Source of the DNA: an uncultured Eubacteriales bacterium
GTDB lineage: Bacteria; Bacillota; Clostridia; Oscillospirales; Oscillospiraceae
Length of the DNA stretch: 10,547 nucleotides
Reading direction: 5' to 3'
Assembly (NCBI GenBank): GCA_900553545.1
Contig: USDP01000047.1
Span: 1-10,547, forward strand
Both the position numbers and the translations under genes were made by a program. Below the pieces are notes generated by a model, which saw only the letters and a program-made list of their open reading frames with translations, ran no database searches and had not been told where the DNA came from. This document shows, in pieces, positions 5,874 to 10,547 of the stretch (its first letter is position 1; the number at the start of each line of letters is the position of its first letter).

Positions 5874-8483
5874 ATGAAGCTGATGATTTTGGACGGGAAC
5901 AGCATCATCAACCGCGCATTTTACGGCGTGCGGCTGTTGACGACCCGCGAGGGGCTGTATACCAATGCGATTTTTGGATTTTTGAACATTCTGGAAAAGC
6001 TACGGAACGAGGAACAGCCGGATGCGCTGGCTGTGGCGTTTGACCTCAAGGCGCCGACGTTCCGCCATCTGCAATATGAGGGCTATAAGGCTACGCGGCA
6101 CGCGATGCCGGAGGAGCTGGCGCAGCAGATGCCGCTGATGAAGGATGTGCTGCGCGCGATGAACATCCCGATTTTCGAGTGTGAGGGCTGGGAGGCCGAC
6201 GACATCCTCGGCACGGCGGGCAGGATCTGCGCCGCGTCAGACTGGGACTGCGTGATCGTCACGGGCGACCGCGACAGTTTGCAGCTCGTGGCGGAGCACG
6301 TGTCGGTCAAGCTCGTCGTGACCCGCGGCGGGCAGACGAACACGACGCTGTATACGCCGGAGGTCTTCGAGGCGGAGTATGGCTTCGCGCCGATCCGGAT
6401 GATCGACCTCAAGAGCCTGATGGGCGACAGCTCGGACAACATTCCGGGCGTGGCGGGCGTCGGCCCGAAGACGGCGACGCAGCTGCTCGTGCAGTATGGC
6501 ACGCTGGACGGCGTGTATGCGCATCTGGACGAATTGAAGGACTCGGTGCGCAAAAAGCTCGAGGCTGGGCGGGAAAGCGCCTACCTCTCCTATGACCTTG
6601 CAACGATCCGCTGCGAAGCACCGGTTGATTTTCGCCCGGAGGAGTGCCTTGTGCGTGAGGCGGACAACGATGCGCTGTGGGCGCTGTTCCAGAAGCTCGA
6701 ATTTTCGCGCCTGGCCGCGCGCTATCATCTCCATCCGCCGAAGCCGGCGGAGCCGGAGGTCTATGAGGGCGAGTGTCAGTCTGAGATCGTGACGGACGCG
6801 GCGCGGGCCGAGGCACTGCTACGGCAGTTTGCAGAAAAAGAACGGGTATTTTTGCTGTTTTCGGCCGATCATTCGTCCGTGGCGGTCATGGATGACGGAG
6901 ATACCGCATGGCTTTTTTCCCGGAAGGCGCTTGGCGAGGGATATGAGGCGTTCCTGCGCGGACTCTGCGCGGGGAACATCCGGAAGGTGACGCACGACGT
7001 CAAGGAGACGATGCGGTTCCTGCTGGGGCAGGATCTGCCCATCGAGGGCTTCTGCTTTGACACAGCGCTAGCGGGCTATCTGCTCGATGCGACGCAGGGA
7101 AGCTATACGGTCGACCGGATGTTCGTGCAGTACTGCGGCAGTCAGATCGGCCTCGCGGACGAAAAGGAACTGGGCGAGGCGGCGGTTACGGCGAATCTGT
7201 TCGCGCGGACGGCGGCGGTCGCGGCGCTCTATGCGGTGCTGCCCGCGAAGCTGGAAGCGCAGGGGATGCAGGAGCTGTATTATGACATGGAGCTGCCGCT
7301 CTGCGCGGTGCTGGCGCGGATGGAGACGGCGGGCGTGCTCGTCGACCAGCTGGCGCTGGTCGCGTTCGGCAATATGCTCTCGGAGCGGGTCGCGGCCTGT
7401 CAGGAGCTGATTTTCGGCTATGCGGGCGGGGAGTTCAACATCAACTCGCCGAAGCAGCTCGGGGAGCTGCTGTTTGAAAAGCTGGGACTGCCTGCGATGA
7501 AGAAGACGAAAAGCGGCTATTCCACGAACGCGGAGGTGCTCGAAAAGCTGAAAAACAAGCATCCGATCGTGCAGGCCATTCTGGACTATCGGATGCTGGC
7601 CAAGCTGAAATCGACGTATGCCGACGGCCTTGTGAAGGAGATCGCGGACGACGGGCGCATCCACACGACGTTCCAGAACATGGTGACGGCGACGGGGCGT
7701 CTCTCGTCCACGGAGCCGAATTTGCAGAATATCCCTGTGCGGACGGAGCTTGGCAGTGAGATCCGCCGGATGTTCGTCCCGGCGGACGGCTGCGTCTTTG
7801 TCGACGCGGATTACAGCCAGATCGAGCTGCGCGTGCTCGCGCACATTGCGGATGACGCGCGGATGCAGGAGGCGTTCCGGAGCGGGATGGACGTCCACAC
7901 GGCGACGGCGGCGCAGGTCTTCGGCGTGGAGCCGGAGCAGGTCACGCCGCTCCAGCGGCGGCACGCGAAGGCCGTCAATTTCGGCATTGTCTACGGCATT
8001 TCGGAATTTTCCCTCGCCGAGGACATCGGCGTGACGCGCAAGGAGGCCAAGGCGTATATCGAGTCGTATCTTGCAAATTATTCCGGTGTGCGCGCGTATA
8101 TGCACGACATTGTCGCAAAGGCGAAGGAGGACGGCTATGTGACGACGCTCTTCGGCCGGCGGCGCGATCTGCCGGAGCTGAAGAGCAGCAACTTCAACAT
8201 CCGTTCGTTCGGCGAGCGTGTGGCGCTCAACACGCCGATCCAGGGCACGGCGGCGGACATCATCAAGCTGGCGATGCTCCATGTCGACACGGCGCTGCGT
8301 CAAGCAAAGCTGCGCGCGCGGCTCATTTTGCAGGTACACGACGAGCTGATCGTCGAGTGTCCGGTGGAGGAGGCCGAGACGGTGCGAAAGCTCGTAGCGG
8401 AGCAGATGGAGCACGTGATGACGCTGAAGGTGCCGCTGCTGGCCGAGGCCAAGATCGGAGAAAGCTGGTATGCGGCGAAATGA
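5874..8483 (+). CDS. polA: DNA polymerase I
   Basis: The product has 869 residues, the normal Pol I length, and acts in excision repair and in removing and replacing Okazaki-fragment primers. The N-terminal 5'-nuclease domain (~1-290) shows MILDGNSIINRAFYG, then YEGYKATR, WEADDILG, TGDRDSLQLV and MGDSSDNIPGVAGVGPKTA, all the usual acidic clusters. The middle domain (~300-490) keeps the exonuclease fold (FDTALAGYLLDATQGSYTV) but lacks the catalytic acids: the Exo I motif reads FSAD (329-332) instead of FDTE, and Exo II and III acids are also missing. Proofreading is thus inactive, as in many Bacillota. The polymerase domain (~490-869) has motif A DADYSQIELR with Asp646, motif B RRHAKAVNFGIVYG with Lys699, and motif C QVHDE with His822 and Asp823. 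The start is supported by AAGGAG 8 nt upstream. The stop overlaps the rimI start by ATGA. Confidence 0.98.
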   Translation: MKLMILDGNSIINRAFYGVRLLTTREGLYTNAIFGFLNILEKLRNEEQPDALAVAFDLKAPTFRHLQYEGYKATRHAMPEELAQQMPLMKDVLRAMNIPIFECEGWEADDILGTAGRICAASDWDCVIVTGDRDSLQLVAEHVSVKLVVTRGGQTNTTLYTPEVFEAEYGFAPIRMIDLKSLMGDSSDNIPGVAGVGPKTATQLLVQYGTLDGVYAHLDELKDSVRKKLEAGRESAYLSYDLATIRCEAPVDFRPEECLVREADNDALWALFQKLEFSRLAARYHLHPPKPAEPEVYEGECQSEIVTDAARAEALLRQFAEKERVFLLFSADHSSVAVMDDGDTAWLFSRKALGEGYEAFLRGLCAGNIRKVTHDVKETMRFLLGQDLPIEGFCFDTALAGYLLDATQGSYTVDRMFVQYCGSQIGLADEKELGEAAVTANLFARTAAVAALYAVLPAKLEAQGMQELYYDMELPLCAVLARMETAGVLVDQLALVAFGNMLSERVAACQELIFGYAGGEFNINSPKQLGELLFEKLGLPAMKKTKSGYSTNAEVLEKLKNKHPIVQAILDYRMLAKLKSTYADGLVKEIADDGRIHTTFQNMVTATGRLSSTEPNLQNIPVRTELGSEIRRMFVPADGCVFVDADYSQIELRVLAHIADDARMQEAFRSGMDVHTATAAQVFGVEPEQVTPLQRRHAKAVNFGIVYGISEFSLAEDIGVTRKEAKAYIESYLANYSGVRAYMHDIVAKAKEDGYVTTLFGRRRDLPELKSSNFNIRSFGERVALNTPIQGTAADIIKLAMLHVDTALRQAKLRARLILQVHDELIVECPVEEAETVRKLVAEQMEHVMTLKVPLLAEAKIGESWYAAK

Positions 8484-8929
8484 ACTGGAACATTCGGGCC
8501 ATGACCGCGGCGGATGTGCCGCAGGTCGCGGCGATGGAGCGGGCGTGCTTTTCCGACCCGTGGCCGGAGCAGGTGATCGCAAAAGAACTGGAAAACGAGC
8601 TGAGCCTCTGGCTCGTGGCAGCGAAGGGCGAAACGGTCCTCGGCTACGTCGGGAGCCAGACCGTGCTCGGCGAGGCGGATATGATGAATCTGGCCGTTGG
8701 CGCGGAGCACCGGCGGCAGGGGATTGCGGCGGCGCTGGTCAATGCGCTGTGTGCGGCGCTGCGGGCAGAAAAGGGCGCGGAGCTGCTGACGCTCGAGGTG
8801 CGCGATTCCAACGAGGCGGCCATCCGCCTCTATGCCGCGCTCGGCTTTACTGAGATTGGGCGGCGGCCAAACTATTACTTCCATCCGAAGGAGGATGCGC
8901 GCATCCTCAGAAAGGACTTGACGGCATGA
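8480..8929 (+). CDS. rimI: Ribosomal protein alanine N-acetyltransferase RimI (GNAT family)
   Basis: This 149-residue GNAT protein transfers an acetyl group from acetyl-CoA to an N-terminal alanine; in E. coli the target is ribosomal protein S18. Family signatures are clear: FSDPW at 24-28, the acetyl-CoA loop NLAVGAEHRRQGIAAALV at 70-87, LEVRDSNEAAIRLYAALGF at 105-123 and the ending NYYFHPKEDARIL. Glu106 and Tyr118 fit the catalytic Glu and Tyr of RimI. ATG 8480 overlaps the polA stop, with no close Shine-Dalgarno, so translation is probably coupled to polA. Its stop overlaps the tsaD start. Location beside tsaD is a common arrangement and supports RimI over other GNAT acetyltransferases. 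Confidence 0.92.
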   Translation: MNWNIRAMTAADVPQVAAMERACFSDPWPEQVIAKELENELSLWLVAAKGETVLGYVGSQTVLGEADMMNLAVGAEHRRQGIAAALVNALCAALRAEKGAELLTLEVRDSNEAAIRLYAALGFTEIGRRPNYYFHPKEDARILRKDLTA

Positions 8930-9945
8930 ACATTCTGGCAATCGAATCTTCCTGCGACGAAACGGCGGTTGCCATCGTGCGCGACGGGCGCGAGGTGCTG
9001 ACGGACTGCATCTCCTCGCAGGTGGAGCTGCATAAACTGTATGGCGGCGTGGTGCCGGAGATCGCGTCGCGCAAGCACATCGAGGCCATCTACGGCCTCG
9101 CGGATCAGGCGCTGGAGCAGGCACAGCTTACGCGCGGCGACATCGACGCCGTGGCCGTGACGTATGCGCCGGGGCTGATCGGCGCGGTGCTTGTCGGGGT
9201 GAACTTCGCGAAACTCGCGGCGCTGGGGCTCGGCGTGCCGCTCGTGCCGGTGCATCACATCCGGGGACACATTGCGGCAAACTATCTGGCCTATCCGGAG
9301 CTGGAGCCGCCGTTTCTCTGTCTCGTCGTGTCCGGCGGGCACAGCATGATCGTCGACGTGCAGGACTATACGAAGTTCCGCATCCTCGGCTCGACGCGCG
9401 ATGACGCGGCGGGCGAGTGCTTTGACAAGGTGGCGCGCGTGCTCGGCATGCCCTACCCGGGCGGCGCGGCGCTCGACCGCATGGCACAGACCGGCGACGC
9501 GGAGAAATATCCGCTGCCGCACACGAAGCTCAGCGGCAATCCGCTGGATTTTTCGTTCTCCGGGTTGAAGACCGCCGCACTGAACCTCATCCATCAGCAT
9601 GAGCAGAAGGGCGAGGAGATCGACGTGCCGTCGCTCTGTGCGTCGTTTTCCAAGGCGGTCAGCGAGATGCTCGTCCCGCGGACGATGCAGGCGCTGCGCG
9701 AGACCGGGTACCGCAAGCTCGCGATCGCGGGCGGCGTGGCCGCGAACTCGTGGATCCGCGGGGAATTTGAACGGGAGTGCGCCAAGCTCGGCGCGGCGCT
9801 CTACAAGCCGCCGCTGAAGCTCTGCGGCGACAACGGCGCGATGATCGGCAGTCAGGGCTATTACGAATACCTCGCCGGGACACGCGCCGGTCAGGAGCTG
9901 AACGCCTTTGCCACACGGCCCATCTCCATGGACTATTCCGAATAA
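8926..9945 (+). CDS. tsaD: tRNA N6-threonylcarbamoyladenosine transferase subunit TsaD
   Basis: The 339-residue protein is of normal TsaD length. It belongs to the ASKHA kinase-like fold and, with TsaB and TsaE, transfers threonylcarbamoyl from its adenylate (made by TsaC) to A37 of tRNAs that read ANN codons. The sequence opens with NILAIESSCDETAVAIV. The metal-binding HHIRGH motif places His111 and His115 at the same positions as in E. coli TsaD. SGGHSMIV, DDAAGECFDKVARVLG and PYPGG form the ligand-binding site, and CGDNGAMIGSQG near the end supplies Asp302. It starts at an ATG overlapping the rimI stop. The partners tsaB and tsaE, often linked to rimI-tsaD in Bacillota, are not in this window. 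An older name of the gene, gcp, implied a glycoprotease activity that is no longer accepted. Confidence 0.97.
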   Translation: MNILAIESSCDETAVAIVRDGREVLTDCISSQVELHKLYGGVVPEIASRKHIEAIYGLADQALEQAQLTRGDIDAVAVTYAPGLIGAVLVGVNFAKLAALGLGVPLVPVHHIRGHIAANYLAYPELEPPFLCLVVSGGHSMIVDVQDYTKFRILGSTRDDAAGECFDKVARVLGMPYPGGAALDRMAQTGDAEKYPLPHTKLSGNPLDFSFSGLKTAALNLIHQHEQKGEEIDVPSLCASFSKAVSEMLVPRTMQALRETGYRKLAIAGGVAANSWIRGEFERECAKLGAALYKPPLKLCGDNGAMIGSQGYYEYLAGTRAGQELNAFATRPISMDYSE

Positions 9946-9957
9946 ACGCGAAAATCG

Positions 9958-9994
9958 CCCTCTGTGTCGAAAGCGGCACAGAGGGTTAATGTTT
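9958..9994 (+). terminator. Terminator of the polA-rimI-tsaD operon
   Basis: A 12-bp stem, CCCTCTGTGTCG (9958-9969) and its partner (9974-9985, one T-G wobble), closes an AAAG loop and starts 12 bp past the tsaD stop. The T-run is imperfect (TTAATGTTT), so termination may be incomplete. Confidence 0.75.
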
Positions 9995-10009
9995 ACAATT
10001 TGATGACAA

Positions 10010-10039
10010 GATTCCTGCAAATTATGCGTTATGTAAACA
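10010..10039 (+). other. Candidate Xer recombination site (dif/cer-like)
   Basis: The right arm TTATGTAAACA (10029-10039) matches the XerD-side arm of the B. subtilis dif site, as I recall it, at 10 of 11 bases. The left arm GATTCCTGCAA (10010-10020) matches the other dif arm at 7 of 11. The spacer is 8 bp rather than the chromosomal 6, as in the plasmid site cer. This is a similarity judged by eye. Confidence 0.3.
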
Positions 10040-10135
10040 AGTTTCGCGGTTTCGTGTGCGAAAGTGCTTCGTTTGCAGAACCTGACAAATTTTTAGAAAA
10101 GTCCGGAAGGACTTGATATACAAAGGAAAAATCGC

Positions 10136-10165
10136 TGTGGACAAAATTGTGGACAATGTGAATAA
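10136..10165 (-). promoter_or_regulatory. Three tandem DnaA-box-like 9-mers
   Basis: On the minus strand the boxes read TTATTCACA (10157-10165), TTGTCCACA (10148-10156) and TTGTCCACA (10136-10144). The first fits the TTATNCACA consensus exactly; the other two differ from TTATCCACA by one base and equal the form common in high-GC actinobacteria. All face the same way, spaced 9 and 12 bp apart, beside AT-rich DNA. No dnaA gene is in the window, so an origin is unlikely; DnaA titration or regulation is possible. Confidence 0.4.
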
Positions 10166-10299
10166 CTTGGTGCAGGCCATAGAGAATTATGGTTATGGTC
10201 AACAACTGCTTTTTCAGGGGGACTTCAGCGGAAGCGGCGCTGTGAAGCGGAAACGGCGGGCAGCGTCGACCGTCTTCGGAATGGCCCGACAACGCAGTA

Positions 10300-10332
10300 T
10301 AAAAAATACCGTGAAGGTTTACACCTTCACGG
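10300..10332 (-). terminator. Distal leftward terminator (second of a tandem pair)
   Basis: A perfect 10-bp stem, CCGTGAAGGT (10309-10318) and its complement (10323-10332), with a 4-nt loop, is followed on the minus strand by TATTTTTTATA. It sits about 20 bp beyond the first terminator of the NlpC/P60 gene and probably acts as its backup. Confidence 0.75.
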
Positions 10333-10351
10333 TCAAGAGGAATGGAAAAAT

Positions 10352-10387
10352 GAAAAAGAAGTCGCACAGATAGTCTGTACGGCTTCT
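10352..10387 (-). terminator. Proximal leftward terminator of the NlpC/P60 gene
   Basis: On the minus strand AGAAG, a mismatch, CG, a wobble and ACAGA pair with the matching segment across a CTA loop (10357-10387). A run of five T at 10353-10357 and a second T-run just beyond follow. It begins 20 bp past the TGA stop. Confidence 0.75.
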
Positions 10388-10407
10388 CATTCTTTCATAC
10401 CTGAGAT

Positions 10408-10547
10408 TCAAAAAATTCTTCTTGCACCCACATAGCGGCTCGCGTAGAACGAATCGGAAAGATCCGTGATCTTCACGCCGCCCGCAGCCGCGTGGATGAA
10501 CTGATTGTCGCCGGTGTAGATGCCGACGTGTGTCGCCGCGAGGGACG
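10408..10547 (-). CDS. NlpC/P60-family cell-wall hydrolase (partial, C-terminal 45 residues)
   Basis: The visible end runs leftward from the right edge to TGA at 10408-10410 and reads SLAATHVGIYTGDNQFIHAA, then GGVKITDLSDSFYASRYVGA and RRIF. HVGIYTGDNQFIHA is the hallmark of the NlpC/P60 papain-like fold: the first His is the catalytic base and the second His is the usual polar third residue. The YxxRYVGARRIF ending is typical of these enzymes. They cut peptide bonds in peptidoglycan stem peptides, usually outside the membrane. The catalytic Cys, any signal peptide and any binding domains lie outside the window. The gene ends convergently toward tsaD and is followed by two terminators. Confidence 0.88.
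   Translation of the reverse strand, partial: SLAATHVGIYTGDNQFIHAAAGGVKITDLSDSFYASRYVGARRIF

Larger units (their letters stand above)
9946..10407. other. Gene-free 462-bp region with an AT-rich core
   Basis: No convincing gene lies between tsaD and the NlpC/P60 gene. From 9986 to 10200 the GC content falls to roughly 38 percent by hand count, against about 60 percent in 10200-10300 and in the flanking genes. It holds the tsaD terminator, a dif/cer-like candidate (10010-10039), nested inverted repeats (10015-10078), a short GGAA-loop hairpin (10099-10114), three DnaA-box-like 9-mers (10136-10165) and two leftward terminators. A rightward frame of 86 codons opens at TTG 10113 but lacks a properly spaced ribosome-binding site and runs through both opposing terminators. 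Confidence 0.6.

Noticed and set aside
10099..10114. GTCCGGAAGG motif resembling the GGAA tetraloop of bacterial SRP RNA
   Set aside because: The flanks form only a simple 6-bp hairpin; the asymmetric loop and the AGCAGCC stretch of SRP RNA are missing.
10029..10367. Leftward frame of 112 codons
   Set aside because: No recognisable protein, no convincing ribosome-binding site, and it lies over the terminators of the NlpC/P60 gene.
10113..10373. Rightward frame of 86 codons from TTG, with a VDKIVDNV-like start
   Set aside because: The only Shine-Dalgarno-like sequence lies 2 nt from the TTG, no ATG start is available nearby, and the frame passes through both opposing terminators. The repeated Val-Asp pattern comes from the tandem 9-mers.
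1..10547. CRISPR arrays, transposases, tRNA and rRNA genes
   Set aside because: I found no regularly spaced repeats, transposase-like proteins, or recognisable tRNA or rRNA sequences in the window.

Overview
The window looks like a chromosomal segment of a fairly GC-rich Gram-positive anaerobe of the class Clostridia, probably Oscillospirales. I infer this from the BlaI/M56 regulator pair, the lipoprotein-type solute-binding protein, the Bacillota-style DNA polymerase I without a working proofreading site, and the strong Shine-Dalgarno sequences. No taxonomic marker was searched, so the placement is provisional.

Left part (1-3430): a cell-surface sensing locus. A leftward lipoprotein gene, cut by the window edge, fuses a long propeller-like N-terminal region to an ABC-type solute-binding domain. 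It is divergent from a rightward two-gene operon: a BlaI/MecI-family repressor, overlapping by ATGA a membrane M56 (BlaR1-like) protease. That protease carries an intact M23 (LytM-type) peptidoglycan endopeptidase domain where BlaR1 has its penicillin-binding sensor. The 224-bp divergent region holds two back-to-back promoters of the same design (TTGAC-A/T, 17 bp, TAGTCT), three copies of an 18-bp operator-like dyad and a perfect 28-bp palindrome. The layout suggests one repressor controls both its own operon and the lipoprotein. A strong terminator closes the operon.

Middle part (3439-5796): a divergent LysR-type regulator and MATE efflux transporter pair in which both genes are broken. The regulator has an in-frame amber codon 44 codons before its natural end. 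The transporter has a frameshift near codon 68. Both frames are otherwise open, so the damage is recent, or is sequencing error.

Right part (5815-9985): a housekeeping operon, polA-rimI-tsaD, with its own promoter. It is tightly coupled by two ATGA overlaps and ends at a hairpin terminator. It covers DNA repair and replication (Pol I), protein N-terminal acetylation (RimI) and tRNA t6A37 synthesis (TsaD).

End (9946-10547): a 462-bp gene-free stretch whose first ~215 bp is strikingly AT-rich. It contains a dif/cer-like Xer site candidate, three tandem DnaA-box-like 9-mers and two tandem leftward terminators. These terminators serve the 3' end of a leftward NlpC/P60 cell-wall hydrolase gene that enters from the right edge.
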